Of a stretch of 64,000 bases of DNA, positions 42,017 through 51,148 are shown one piece after another. The notes beneath the pieces are model-generated. The model was not told the origin of the DNA. It did no database searches and saw only the letters and a list, made by a program, of their open reading frames with translations. The stretch is from Desulfurispora thermophila DSM 16022 (GTDB lineage Bacteria; Bacillota; Desulfotomaculia; Desulfotomaculales; Desulfurisporaceae), in the NCBI RefSeq assembly GCF_000376385.1, contig NZ_AQWN01000006.1:1-64000 (forward strand). The letters are read 5' to 3'. The position numbers and the translations under genes were made by a program. Numbering within the stretch: the first letter of the stretch is position 1; the number at the start of each line of letters is the position of its first letter.

Positions 42017-42286
42017 TTACAGAGCCACTGTTTCAGCCGGCAAGACGCAAACTTCCTTTTTGTCTTTGCCCCGGCTGCGAAATTTAACCACCCCGTCAAT
42101 CATGGCAAAAAGCGTATCATCGCCCCCGCGACCCACATTGCGGCCCGGGTGGATTTTGGTACCGCGTTGCCTGACCAGGATGGAACCGGCAGTAACAAAC
42201 TGCCCGTCGGCCCTCTTCACACCCAGCATCTTGGGCCGGGAATCCCGACCGTTCCTGGAGCTACCTACACCTTTCTTGTGTGCCAT
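42017..42286 (-). CDS. rpmA: 50S ribosomal protein L27
   Basis: An 89-residue ribosomal protein beginning [16 protein letters not shown], whose N-terminus reaches the peptidyl-transferase centre. Many Firmicutes make L27 with an extra N-terminal peptide removed by the protease Prp (YsxB), encoded between rplU and rpmA. Here the ATG directly precedes AHKKG, and only 18 bp separate it from rplU, so both the extension and prp are missing at this locus. GGGAGGTG precedes the start. Confidence 0.97.
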   Translation of the reverse strand: MAHKKGVGSSRNGRDSRPKMLGVKRADGQFVTAGSILVRQRGTKIHPGRNVGRGGDDTLFAMIDGVVKFRSRGKDKKEVCVLPAETVAL

Positions 42287-42304
42287 ATATGTTACACCTC
42301 CCGC

Positions 42305-42616
42305 TTAAGCCTGAATTTTTTCCACTACCACCTGGGTGAAAGGCTGGCGGTGGCCCTTTTTGCGGCGGTAGTTCTTCTTGGGCTTGTACTTAAAAACAAT
42401 AATTTTGGCACCGCGTCCGTGCCGCACTACCTGCAGGCTGACCCTGGCACCTTCCACCAGAGGACTGCCCAGCACCAGTTGCCCGTCCTTTTCCACTGCC
42501 AGCACGCTTTCCAGCGTAACCACCTGGCCGGGTTCGGCGGGCAGTTTTTCCACATACAGCGTATCGCCTTCCTGCACCTTGTACTGCTTGCCGCCGGTTT
42601 CAATAATAGCGTACAT
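42305..42616 (-). CDS. rplU: 50S ribosomal protein L21
   Basis: A 103-residue ribosomal protein, [18 protein letters not shown] at the N-terminus and [19 protein letters not shown] near the end, binding 23S rRNA. The second of two adjacent ATGs (42616) gives the standard length and spacing from GGGGG. First gene of a short operon with rpmA, preceded by a structured leader. Confidence 0.97.
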   Translation of the reverse strand: MYAIIETGGKQYKVQEGDTLYVEKLPAEPGQVVTLESVLAVEKDGQLVLGSPLVEGARVSLQVVRHGRGAKIIVFKYKPKKNYRRKKGHRQPFTQVVVEKIQA

Positions 42617-42715
42617 CATACTGACCCCCTTTAAATTGCGGGACACGCCGGAACAGGGCACAGGCATGCCGCCTGTTTGCCGGCCCTGGCCGTGCGGTCT
42701 ATTTATGCCTACAGT
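42617..42715 (-). ncRNA. Probable L21 leader (ribosomal protein autoregulatory RNA)
   Basis: The minus-strand leader holds GACCGCACGGCCAGG ... CCTGTTCCGGCGTGTCCCGC, with nested stems including ACAGGC/GCCTGT around GGCAT. Position and the CCGCAC...GTGTCCC pairing resemble the L21 leader seen upstream of rplU in Firmicutes. Covariance search was not possible. Confidence 0.55.
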
Positions 42716-42720
42716 ACGGT

Positions 42721-42749
42721 ATTGTAACACATCCGGTCATTTTATACAA
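42721..42749 (-). promoter_or_regulatory. Sigma-A promoter of rplU-rpmA
   Basis: On the minus strand TTGTAT (42749-42744) and TACAAT (42726-42721) with a 17-bp spacer; the -35 overlaps the stop codon of the upstream kinase gene. Confidence 0.6.
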
Positions 42750-44856
42750 GGGAATGTTCCCGGCAGGGGAGAATTATTGTAAACTTGCTCCCCCGCCCTT
42801 TTTCGCTGCTCACCTCGACCCGTCCCCCGTGCGCATCCACAATGGCGTAGGAAATGCTCAGACCCAAACCGGTTCCGTTTTCTCTGGTGGTATAGAAAGG
42901 CACCCCCAGTTTTTGTACTTCCTCGGGCGTCATGCCTACACCCGTGTCGGATACACTCACGGCCACCTGGCCCGGCTCACAAATATCGGCGGAAATGGTC
43001 AGATTACCCCCCTGCGGCATGGCCTGGATGGCGTTCTGGCAAATATTCATCAGTACCTGCTTGATCTGGTTTTCGTCCACCAGGCACTGGCAGGGGACAG
43101 GGCAGGTCTTTAAAAATGTCAGCACATTGCTCAAATAAGCCTGCGGCTCCACAATGGCCAGGATGTCGGATAGCAGCTCGTTGATGTTTACCGGACGCAT
43201 CTCGGGCTTTTTGGGCCGGGCCACCTGCAAAAAGTCTGTGACCACACGCACGGCCTGGTCCACTTCCTGCAAAATGATCCGCGCGTACTCCGGCGCCCTG
43301 GTCTGGTCCTGGCTGGCCAGAATCAGCTGGGCAAACCCCCGAATGGAAGTAAGGGGGTTTTTCACCTCATGGGTAATACCGGCCGCCATGGTACCAATCA
43401 GAGCCAGCTTTTCTCTCTCATGCACCAGCTTTTCCATCCGGCGCAATTGGCTGACATCCTGCACCACCATGGTTACGCCCTGCCGACCGTACTCTCCTTC
43501 AATAACTCCGGTATTAATAATCAGATGCTGGTCGTTTTCTCCCTGTTTCAACACAATCTCCCGGTTGACCACACTCTCCCCCCGCTGCAGGGTGTGCAAC
43601 AATAAATCCAACAGTACCTGATACCCCGGCGGCCAGACACTCCCGACAGGTCTACCTACAGCCGTTTGCCAATCTACACCCAGCATTTGCCCGGCCGCCC
43701 GGTTAAAGAGAATAATTCTTTCCATACTATCCAAAGCCACCACCACAGACAGTACGGAGTGTAGAACTGTTTCCGCCATGCGCTCAAACCTGGCAAAGGC
43801 CTCCTGCTGGCGCAAGTCCACCACCACCAGCAGCATCCCCTGCTGCCTGCCCAGAGCATTGTACAGGGGGTAAGCGCTCAAGGAAACCGGCAAAGAGCCG
43901 GCAGTTTTGCTGGAAAGCAGCACACGCAGATCGCTTACATTATTGTTGCTGGCCAAACTTTCCAGTATTTGCTGGATGACTTGTTCTGCAAACATCCTCC
44001 CTTTCAGGCTGCTTAAAGGGGCATGGAGCAAACTGCGGGAATTCCTCCCGCTCAATTCCTCCATCCGGCCATTGACATAGTTTATCTGCAGATCCTCATC
44101 GAAAGCTATCACTCCCACCGGCAGATTGTTCAACACGTCGCGCAAAGCACTCAAATCACGAGAAAAGGAAAAGGCGATGTTTTTCAGGTCTTCTTCCATC
44201 AGCCGCTGCTGGGTGACATCGCGGGCAATGAACACCGCCCCGCTCCCACCCGGCAAAAGGCTGCAGTCGCAATCCAGAGCGACAAAATTGCCCTGCAAAT
44301 TTACCAGCATCTGATGCTGGGTAAAATTCCGACCGGTCTGCAAAACCAGCAGGGGAAGCTGTTGCTCGGGCAAAAGCGTGCTGAACACCTCCGCAAATGG
44401 CCTCCCCACCGCTTCCTCCCGCGCTACACCGGCCAAGCGCGCCGCCGCGCGGTTGAGGTACCTGATCTGACCCGCCCGGTCCAGCACAACCACCGCACTG
44501 CGCATCTCATCAACAATGTTTTCCATATACCACTCGGCCGGGTAATCAAAAAGGCTATCATCCTGCTTACAGCCGTCCTTTTTCCGCCCATCAGCGGTTA
44601 TATACCCAACCGGTAAAGCAGACGCAACACTCCGCCAGATCTCCTGCCACAATAACCAACCCATCAACAAAACGCTGAACACGGTGATCAGGGTATAAAT
44701 GAGCAGGCTTTTGAGCACCGGCCCCCAGATCAAGCGCAGATCAAAATAATTCCCCTGCCCGGCAAAATAAAGCGTCATCACGGCCAGAAACATGACCGGT
44801 ATCAGAATGAGCAAAGCTAGCCACCAGCTCAACAAGCCTATATGCTTGAGACCCAC
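42742..44856 (-). CDS. Membrane sensor histidine kinase with PAS domains
   Basis: A 704-residue kinase. Two membrane helices (about 8-32 and 46-70) are followed by about three PAS modules (about 110-225, 230-345, 355-475), HisKA with His496 in GITHEVKNPLTSIRGFAQLI, and HATPase with NAIQAM, DTGVGMT and GTGLGLSI. It closely resembles the soluble kinase at 3.1 kb in its catalytic half. It is an orphan, sitting between rplU and rng, and may feed the sporulation phosphorelay with the nearby spo0B (inference). Confidence 0.88.
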   Translation of the reverse strand: MGLKHIGLLSWWLALLILIPVMFLAVMTLYFAGQGNYFDLRLIWGPVLKSLLIYTLITVFSVLLMGWLLWQEIWRSVASALPVGYITADGRKKDGCKQDDSLFDYPAEWYMENIVDEMRSAVVVLDRAGQIRYLNRAAARLAGVAREEAVGRPFAEVFSTLLPEQQLPLLVLQTGRNFTQHQMLVNLQGNFVALDCDCSLLPGGSGAVFIARDVTQQRLMEEDLKNIAFSFSRDLSALRDVLNNLPVGVIAFDEDLQINYVNGRMEELSGRNSRSLLHAPLSSLKGRMFAEQVIQQILESLASNNNVSDLRVLLSSKTAGSLPVSLSAYPLYNALGRQQGMLLVVVDLRQQEAFARFERMAETVLHSVLSVVVALDSMERIILFNRAAGQMLGVDWQTAVGRPVGSVWPPGYQVLLDLLLHTLQRGESVVNREIVLKQGENDQHLIINTGVIEGEYGRQGVTMVVQDVSQLRRMEKLVHEREKLALIGTMAAGITHEVKNPLTSIRGFAQLILASQDQTRAPEYARIILQEVDQAVRVVTDFLQVARPKKPEMRPVNINELLSDILAIVEPQAYLSNVLTFLKTCPVPCQCLVDENQIKQVLMNICQNAIQAMPQGGNLTISADICEPGQVAVSVSDTGVGMTPEEVQKLGVPFYTTRENGTGLGLSISYAIVDAHGGRVEVSSEKGRGSKFTIILPCREHSLV

Positions 44857-45060
44857 TTTTACCCACCTCTATTCCATTTTTCACTATAACGAGGAAAGTT
44901 TTTTGATATTTCTTTATTTTGTATCATATTTCCTGCCAGCATCCCACCTGAATTAACAAAAAAAACAAGACAGTCCATAAATTTGAGGCCGCGGGTGGTC
45001 TTTTGCATGTACGCTCTACAACCGAACACAGCAATCTGAAAAAATATTTATTCTAAACAT

Positions 45061-45130
45061 ATTGACAGCGTAATATGATACAATTAATATTAAAATGACT
45101 ACGCAAAATTTATTGATAGCGTAATATAAT
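45061..45130. promoter_or_regulatory. Paired repeats ATTGAYAGCGTAATAT upstream of the NapH-like gene
   Basis: ATTGACAGCGTAATAT (45061-45076) and ATTGATAGCGTAATAT (45112-45127), 51 bp apart. Each begins with a possible -35 (TTGACA, TTGATA) and has AT-rich sequence 17 bp downstream. Read in reverse they contain TTACGCTGT or TTACGCTAT, the motif also repeated upstream of ald. The region 44857-45060 is AT-rich and shows no gene. Confidence 0.5.
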
Positions 45131-45154
45131 TAAATTATTAAAGGAGGTTTTATT

Positions 45155-45826
45155 ATGTCTACCAACCAAAACCAACGCAAATGGCAAAAAGTCACCTGGC
45201 TGGGCCTGCCCCTGGTGCTGATCGGCGGCTGGTTCTACCCCCTGCTGGGCTTCGCCCTGCTGGGCTGCATGGTGGGGGCGGTGGGTATAGCCCTGTTCGA
45301 CGGACGTTCCTGGTGCAACTGGATGTGCCCGCGGGGCAGCTTTTTTGACCTGTTCATGGAAAAAATCAGCGCCAAACGCCAGATCCCGCGGTTTTTCCGC
45401 CGCTGGCCCGTGCGCGCTTTCATGGTATTGCTGATCTTTTTCATGATGGGCCTGCAGTGGTACCTGAGCTGGGGCAATTTGCCGGGCATGGGCCTGGCCC
45501 TGGTGCGCATTTTGACTGTTACCACAATTGTGGGCATCATCCTGGCTGTTGTTTACAGCCCCCGCACCTGGTGCCTGATCTGCCCCATGGGTACAATAGC
45601 CAACCTGTTAACCAAAAAAGACAGAGCCCTGCGCATTGAACCCAGCTGTGTCAACTGCAAGCTGTGCAGCAAGGCCTGCCCCATGCAGCTAAAACCCTAT
45701 AATTTCCGCCAGGACGGCGTATTGGGCGACCGCGACTGCATCAAATGCTCCTCCTGTGTGGCGGCCTGCCCGAAAAAAGCGCTTTCCTTTGCTGGTCAGG
45801 CAGCTGAGAACTGCCGGGTGGCATAA
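45155..45826 (+). CDS. NapH/MauN-like membrane 4Fe-4S protein
   Basis: A 223-residue polytopic iron-sulfur protein. Two CxxxCP motifs near membrane helices (Cys54 and Cys58 in CNWMCP, and CLICPMG near 140) are followed by two ferredoxin motifs CVNCKLCSKACP and CIKCSSCVAACP in the C-terminal cytoplasmic part. Relatives (NapH, RdhC/CcoG types) pass electrons between quinol and periplasmic or cytoplasmic partners. No partner gene is adjacent, so the electron acceptor is unknown. Upstream repeats suggest its own regulator. Confidence 0.85.
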   Translation: MSTNQNQRKWQKVTWLGLPLVLIGGWFYPLLGFALLGCMVGAVGIALFDGRSWCNWMCPRGSFFDLFMEKISAKRQIPRFFRRWPVRAFMVLLIFFMMGLQWYLSWGNLPGMGLALVRILTVTTIVGIILAVVYSPRTWCLICPMGTIANLLTKKDRALRIEPSCVNCKLCSKACPMQLKPYNFRQDGVLGDRDCIKCSSCVAACPKKALSFAGQAAENCRVA

Positions 45827-45840
45827 AGCTTTACCAAAAA

Positions 45841-45872
45841 AAATCGCCTTTTCCCACATGGAAAGGCGATTT
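45841..45872. terminator. Bidirectional terminator between the NapH-like gene and rng
   Basis: AAATCGCCTTT (45841-45851) pairs perfectly with AAAGGCGATTT (45862-45872), with A/T runs on both sides. Confidence 0.85.
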
Positions 45873-45875
45873 CTT

Positions 45876-47555
45876 TCATTTCAGCAGGCGGGCCCGGGCA
45901 TAGGTCCGGTGCACCTTGGACACTTCCACCGGTACCACTTCACCCACCAGCGCGCCGGCTCCTTCCACATCCAGGATGAAACCGTCCAGGCGCGCTATGC
46001 CATCGTGCAGGTTGACGGCGTGCGGCTCTTCAATCCGCACCTCCAGTACCTGCCCCGGCGTGACCGGCAAAGTGTTGGCCTGAATATCGGCCTGATCGTA
46101 CAGCGGGCGTACGGAAACGTCCTCGATATGCTGCCCCTGACAGCCGCGAATGTACAGGTTTTTACCCGTCCGGTGCTCCAGATCGCGCAAATTACCCCCT
46201 CCGCTGCCAATCAAGCGCGCCGCCACCAGGGGGTGGGCCTCCACCAAAATGGTGTCGGCACTGGTGCGCCGGGCCAGGTCGCAAATATAGTTTTTGAAGT
46301 GTATCCCCACGGTTTCCTCGGAAAGCACCTTGCCCCGCCCATCACAGTAGGGACAGGGACGCTGCAGGACCTCGCTCAGGCTGGGCCGGACTTTTTTGCG
46401 CGTCATTTCCACCAGCCCCAGCTGGGTGATGCCCAAAATGTTGGTCTTGGTTTTGTCTTTTTTGATCTCTTCCTCCAGCACCTGCAGCACCTGGCGCCGG
46501 TGTTCCTCCTGCTGCATGTCGATGAAATCCACAATGATGATACCCCCGATGTTGCGCAGGCGCAGCTGGCGGGCAATTTCCACCGCCGCCTCCAGGTTGG
46601 TGCGCAGCACGGTGTCTTCCAAATTGGTGGAGCCCACAAACTTGCCAGTGTTCACATCCACCGCTGTGAGGGCCTCGGCCTGGTCAATGACTATGTAGCC
46701 TCCGCACTTCAGCCAAACCTTGCGCTTTAAAGCCCTTTCCAGTTCCGCCTCAATGCCGTACAGGCGAAATAAATCATCCCGTTCATCCAGAAAGACCTTG
46801 AATTTCAGCCTGGGGCCGGTGATATCCAGTAAATCGAGCACTTTTTCGTATTCCGGCCGGGAATCAATGGTCAGCCGGGCCACATCCTCGGTAAAAACAT
46901 CGCGCAGGATGCGCTGCACCAACTCCAGATCCCGGTGCAAAAGCGCCGGCACCGGACCATGGGTCGCCCGCTGCAATATTTTGCGCCAGAGCTTGCTGAG
47001 GAGCTGCACGTCCTGCCGCAACTCCTCCTCTTCCACGCCTTCCGCAGCAGTGCGGACAATCACTCCCATGCCCTCGGGCTTCAGCCGGGCGGCCATCTCT
47101 TTTAACCGTTCCCGCTCCCGGTCGCTCTCAATACGCCGGGATATACCAATATAATCCACCGTGGGCATTAACACCAGATAGCGCCCCGGCAGGGTGATGT
47201 GTGTGGTCACCCGGGGACCCTTGGTACCAATGGGCTCCTTGACGATCTGGACGATCACTTCCTGTCCCGGCTTCAAAATATCGCTGATGTTGGCACCCGA
47301 AAGGGCGGGCTGCCCTTCGGGGGCACGGGCCGGCACGGCATCCTCCACATATAAAAAAGCGTTTTTTTCCAGGCCGATATTCACAAAGGCCGCCTGCATG
47401 CCGGGCAATACATTTTCCACCCGGCCTTTGAAAATATTGCCTACCAGCCGCTGGCTGACAGCCCTCTCAATATACATCTCCACCAGTTGCTTGTCCTCCA
47501 GAACGGCCACTCTGGTCTCTTCTTCCCCGACGTTGATGAGAATTTCTTTCAGCAT
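45876..47555 (-). CDS. rng: Ribonuclease G/E family endoribonuclease
   Basis: A 559-residue RNase. An S1-like domain (about 35-130, NIFKGRVENVLPGMQAAFVN) precedes the catalytic core with VDVNTGKF and IIIVDFIDM (metal-binding Asp residues) and the zinc link RPCPYCDGRGK. A C-terminal TRAM-like segment (about 490-555, PGQVLEVRIEEPHA...) is an addition common in Clostridia. It processes rRNA and turns over mRNA. It ends the long minus-strand envelope block and was probably once followed by rplU. Confidence 0.94.
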   Translation of the reverse strand: MLKEILINVGEEETRVAVLEDKQLVEMYIERAVSQRLVGNIFKGRVENVLPGMQAAFVNIGLEKNAFLYVEDAVPARAPEGQPALSGANISDILKPGQEVIVQIVKEPIGTKGPRVTTHITLPGRYLVLMPTVDYIGISRRIESDRERERLKEMAARLKPEGMGVIVRTAAEGVEEEELRQDVQLLSKLWRKILQRATHGPVPALLHRDLELVQRILRDVFTEDVARLTIDSRPEYEKVLDLLDITGPRLKFKVFLDERDDLFRLYGIEAELERALKRKVWLKCGGYIVIDQAEALTAVDVNTGKFVGSTNLEDTVLRTNLEAAVEIARQLRLRNIGGIIIVDFIDMQQEEHRRQVLQVLEEEIKKDKTKTNILGITQLGLVEMTRKKVRPSLSEVLQRPCPYCDGRGKVLSEETVGIHFKNYICDLARRTSADTILVEAHPLVAARLIGSGGGNLRDLEHRTGKNLYIRGCQGQHIEDVSVRPLYDQADIQANTLPVTPGQVLEVRIEEPHAVNLHDGIARLDGFILDVEGAGALVGEVVPVEVSKVHRTYARARLLK

Positions 47556-47621
47556 ATATAAAACCTTCCTTAAGAAAAACAGAAAAAATCGGCACGGACA
47601 AATGATTGCAGATGAAAATCT

Positions 47622-48296
47622 TCAGGTGTCCAGCTTTAAATTCACCTGTTTTCTAGTGCAAAGAACACTACCCGGGGGAATGTCCACCTGCCAGATTTTC
47701 GCCAGGGCCTGTACCACCTCTTCCGGACGCACATTCAGACGGCTGCCCAAGGCCAGATGCATATGTAAAACCAGCACGCCGTCCGCATAACCGCCCGCAG
47801 TAATCCGTCCGATGCCAGGTCGAATGTCCACCTGGCGCCTTTTCCCCTCTTTTTCCCGTATGATCAACACCTGCTCTTGTCCCAGCAGGCTGTTTATACC
47901 ATTTTGCACCTGTTCTGGAGAGACAGCCTCCGGCAGCTTTACGTAAACATCGTAGTCGGCTGCCTCCACCAAAGACATGAGCGGCGGATGCCGGTCGGGC
48001 AGCTCGTCCACGGCCAGTACGCGCAAACCGCCGGGCAACATTTTGTTCAGCTCCTGCCGGATCTCTTCCGGCGATACAGGAGTGGTCAGTTCCACCTCCG
48101 CCAGTTCGCGCTCGCCGGCGCTACCGACCGGCAGGGGCGCAGCAATGGAAAAGCGGGGGTGCGGGTTAAACCCCTGAGAATAAGCCAGAGGCAAACCGGC
48201 CCGCCGCAAGGCCCGCATAAATGTTTTCATCAAATCCAGGTGCGATACATATCTTAACAGACCTTCTTTAGAAAATATCAGCTGGTAGCGGTACAA
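47622..48296 (-). CDS. DUF2344 (TIGR03936) radical-SAM-linked protein
   Basis: A 224-residue protein of the DUF2344 family: YRYQLIFSKEGLLRYVSHLD at the N-terminus, then RALRRAGLPLAYSQGFNPHP. It is almost always encoded next to, or fused with, the TIGR03960 radical-SAM protein, as here, with an overlap of 29 bp. The function is not established; a tRNA or rRNA modification role has been suggested by context. TTG 48296 lies 8 nt after GGGGGG. Confidence 0.85.
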   Translation of the reverse strand: MYRYQLIFSKEGLLRYVSHLDLMKTFMRALRRAGLPLAYSQGFNPHPRFSIAAPLPVGSAGERELAEVELTTPVSPEEIRQELNKMLPGGLRVLAVDELPDRHPPLMSLVEAADYDVYVKLPEAVSPEQVQNGINSLLGQEQVLIIREKEGKRRQVDIRPGIGRITAGGYADGVLVLHMHLALGSRLNVRPEEVVQALAKIWQVDIPPGSVLCTRKQVNLKLDT

Positions 48297-50151
48297 GCTG
48301 CTCGCCCCCCAAAATTCCCGGTCGGATTTCCAGCGCCGGGCAAAGCCCGCACCCCGCACAGCGACCACCACGGCAGTCCGGCGTCAGTTTGCCGGCCAGG
48401 GCTCTCTTGTGCTCGGCAATTAAATACTTTTTGCTCACCCCGGCATCAATGTGGTCCCAGGGCAAAACATGTTGATAATCATAGCGGCGTCCGGCATACT
48501 GAGCGGGTTCGATATCCAGTTCCTGCATGGCCGCCTGCCATATTTCCGGCTTGAACCACTCGCTCCAACCATCAAAGCGAGCTCCCTTTTGCCAGGCCCG
48601 GTAGAGAAGCTGGCCCAGCCAGCGGTCGCCGCGGGCCAGCATGGCCTCCAGCATGCTTAAGTAGGGGTCATGGCAATTGAGGGCAATTTGTTTTTCCCGG
48701 CACTTCTCTCTTAGATAAGCCTGTTTTTGTTTAAGCACATCCAGACTGTCCTGCGGCTCCCACTGAAAAGGGGTATGGGCCTTTGGCACAAAACAGGATA
48801 CACTGACAGTCACTTTCAAACGGCTTTTGGGCACGCGGTGTTTTTTCCCCTGCTCCAGTACCGCTCTGGCCAGGTCGTAGATGCCGTCCAGATCGGCCGT
48901 GGTTTCCGTAGGAAGCCCCAGCATAAAATAAAGTTTCACCGCCTGCCAGCCGGCAGCAAAAGCCGCGTCCACGGCCGAAAGCAAATCCTGCTCTGTCACA
49001 CCTTTGTTGATCACATCGCGCAGCCTCTGGGTGCCCGCTTCGGGAGCAAAAGTCAGGGTGGACCGGCGCACTTTCTGCACCTGTCTGGCCAGATCCACGC
49101 TGAAAGCATCAACCCGCAGGGAAGGCAGGGATACGTTCACACCGCACGGCCCCAGAAAGCCCAACAGCTCTTCCACCAGGGGCTGGATGCGGGAATAGTC
49201 CGCTGTGCTTAATGATGTCAGCGACACTTCGTCATAGCCGGTGGATTTGAACAGAGCCCGGGCCTGCTCGGCCAGCAGCTGCGGGGATTTCTCCCGCACC
49301 GGGCGGTAGATCACACCGGCCTGACAGAAACGGCAGCTGCGCGTACAACCCCGCTGTACCTCCAGCATCATCCGGTCGTGCACGGCCGCCAGATAAGGCA
49401 CAACGGGCGCCAGGGGATAGGGCGCGGCATCCATATCGCGCAGCACTCGCTTCACCACGCGGGCCGGCACCGCCCCGTCGGCCGGCACAACGTACCGGAC
49501 CCCATCCGGCGATTCCTCCACCCGGTAAAGAGCGGGCACATACACACCGGGAAGCACTGCCAGACGGCGCAGCAGATCTTTTTTGTCCACCTGCTTTCCC
49601 GGCGGACACATCTCCCGCCAGAGGTCAATAATTTCCCCCAGCACTTCCTCCCCTTCACCGATGACAAAGGCATCGATAAAATCGGCCAGCGGTTCGGGGT
49701 TATAGGCGCAGGGGCCACCGGCAATTACCAGCGGCCGGGCCGGGCGCCGGTCAGCCCGGGGAGAAAGCCCGGCCAGGTCCAGCATATTGATGATATTGGT
49801 AAAACTCATCTCATATTGCAATGTAAAGGCGATAATATCAAAATCCTGGAGCGGCCTTTTGCTCTCCAGACTGAACAGGGGAATCCGATTTTGCCGCATC
49901 TGCCGCTCCATATCCGGCCAGGGGGCAAAAACCCTTTCCATCAAGGCGTCCGGCCGCTGGTTCACCACATGGTAGAGAATCTGCATGCCCAGGTGCGACA
50001 TGCCCACTTCATAAACATCGGGGAAGGCAAATACCACTTTCACTGCTGTTTTTTGCCAGTCCTTGCTGACCGCGTTCCATTCACCGCCGATATAGCGGGC
50101 GGGTTTTTCCACCAGGGGTAGCACCCCGGACAGCTTTTCCGACAAGTACAA
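48268..50151 (-). CDS. B12-binding radical SAM protein, TIGR03960 family
   Basis: A 627-residue radical-SAM enzyme. The N-terminal part (about 30-190) resembles a B12-binding fold (VVFAFPDVYEVGMSHLGMQI). The radical-SAM core contains QRGCTRSCRFCQAG with the CxxxCxxC ligands for the 4Fe-4S cluster. The C-terminus has a Cys-rich tail CRGGRCAGCGLCP. The natural substrate is unknown; the gene is co-conserved with DUF2344 and rng. The start is TTG with AGGAG upstream. Confidence 0.88.
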   Translation of the reverse strand: MYLSEKLSGVLPLVEKPARYIGGEWNAVSKDWQKTAVKVVFAFPDVYEVGMSHLGMQILYHVVNQRPDALMERVFAPWPDMERQMRQNRIPLFSLESKRPLQDFDIIAFTLQYEMSFTNIINMLDLAGLSPRADRRPARPLVIAGGPCAYNPEPLADFIDAFVIGEGEEVLGEIIDLWREMCPPGKQVDKKDLLRRLAVLPGVYVPALYRVEESPDGVRYVVPADGAVPARVVKRVLRDMDAAPYPLAPVVPYLAAVHDRMMLEVQRGCTRSCRFCQAGVIYRPVREKSPQLLAEQARALFKSTGYDEVSLTSLSTADYSRIQPLVEELLGFLGPCGVNVSLPSLRVDAFSVDLARQVQKVRRSTLTFAPEAGTQRLRDVINKGVTEQDLLSAVDAAFAAGWQAVKLYFMLGLPTETTADLDGIYDLARAVLEQGKKHRVPKSRLKVTVSVSCFVPKAHTPFQWEPQDSLDVLKQKQAYLREKCREKQIALNCHDPYLSMLEAMLARGDRWLGQLLYRAWQKGARFDGWSEWFKPEIWQAAMQELDIEPAQYAGRRYDYQHVLPWDHIDAGVSKKYLIAEHKRALAGKLTPDCRGGRCAGCGLCPALEIRPGILGGEQLVPLPADIF

Positions 50152-50246
50152 AACTTCTTCATCTCCTGTTTTTCGGGCATTAATTTTATTATAACCACTT
50201 GGTAAAATCTTTTAAAGCAAAAACTGGTCCCGCGCCGCAAGGACAT

Positions 50247-51119
50247 CTATTTGAGCAGCGAACCGACAGCTTTATCCAGTTCCCCCGCCCAGAACTGCTT
50301 GAGCAGCTTATCCTCACCCAGTGTGCCCAGCAGGCTGCCACTCCGGTCAAAAACCAGCACAATATTGTATTGTTCCGGCAAAAAATGTCTCACCACCCGC
50401 CCCAGCGGCGCGTGCTCCATAACAGCCAGGCCACGGCAGGGCAGGATGCCCGACTTGACAAACTGCTCTCTCTTGCTTTCCAGCTGCAGCACATAAACAT
50501 AGGGCGCTGCCGTGAGTTCACGGGTGGCGGCGTAAAATAAAAACAGCCCCGTCACCGGTATGTCCAGGCCACTGTATCCCAGGATTACGCCCGCCGCGCC
50601 GGCCAGACAAACCAGAGCCCCCCAACCTTGTCCCATGCGGGCCGCCCGCCGGGTAGCCCGCGCCACACCCAGCCGGCGAGCGAGATACGCCCGGTATACC
50701 CGGCCACCGTCCAGGGGGAGCGCGGGCAAGATGTTAAAGGCGGCAATCAATAGATTGCACTGTAAAAAAAACGGCCCCAGCTCATGGTGCCAGAAGCCGT
50801 AATTTTTTGCCGCTATTCCCAGCATGGTCAGCACCAGATTGCTGGCCGGCCCGGCCACCGCTACCAGCATTTCCCGCTCGGGCTCCCGTACCAGTTCGCT
50901 GCCCATGCGTGTTACCCCACCAAAGGGCAGAAGTTCCACTTCATCCGCCTGCATACCCAACCGCCGGGCAGTCAAACAATGGGCCAGTTCATGCACCAAC
51001 ACTATACCAAAAGCGATCAACCCCTTCACCAGCACCCCGGCCACAAAAAACAAGCCCAAAAGCAACAGAAAAAATGGGTTTACATAGATTCCGACACCCC
51101 AGAGCCTTCCCAAAAACAA
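50247..51119 (-). CDS. spoIVFB: SpoIVFB-type M50 intramembrane metalloprotease
   Basis: A 290-residue site-2-type protease with several membrane helices. The zinc motif HELAH (in VLVHELAHCLTARRLGM) and the third ligand loop NILPALPLDGG are present, and the C-terminal quarter is a CBS-like domain. In sporulation SpoIVFB cleaves pro-sigma K. It follows the SpoIVFA gene by 29 bp, the same order as in Bacillus, which supports the sporulation role over a housekeeping M50 peptidase. Confidence 0.9.
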   Translation of the reverse strand: MFLGRLWGVGIYVNPFFLLLLGLFFVAGVLVKGLIAFGIVLVHELAHCLTARRLGMQADEVELLPFGGVTRMGSELVREPEREMLVAVAGPASNLVLTMLGIAAKNYGFWHHELGPFFLQCNLLIAAFNILPALPLDGGRVYRAYLARRLGVARATRRAARMGQGWGALVCLAGAAGVILGYSGLDIPVTGLFLFYAATRELTAAPYVYVLQLESKREQFVKSGILPCRGLAVMEHAPLGRVVRHFLPEQYNIVLVFDRSGSLLGTLGEDKLLKQFWAGELDKAVGSLLK

Positions 51120-51148
51120 AACAGGCTCACCTCCTGCCCCAGTGGCAA

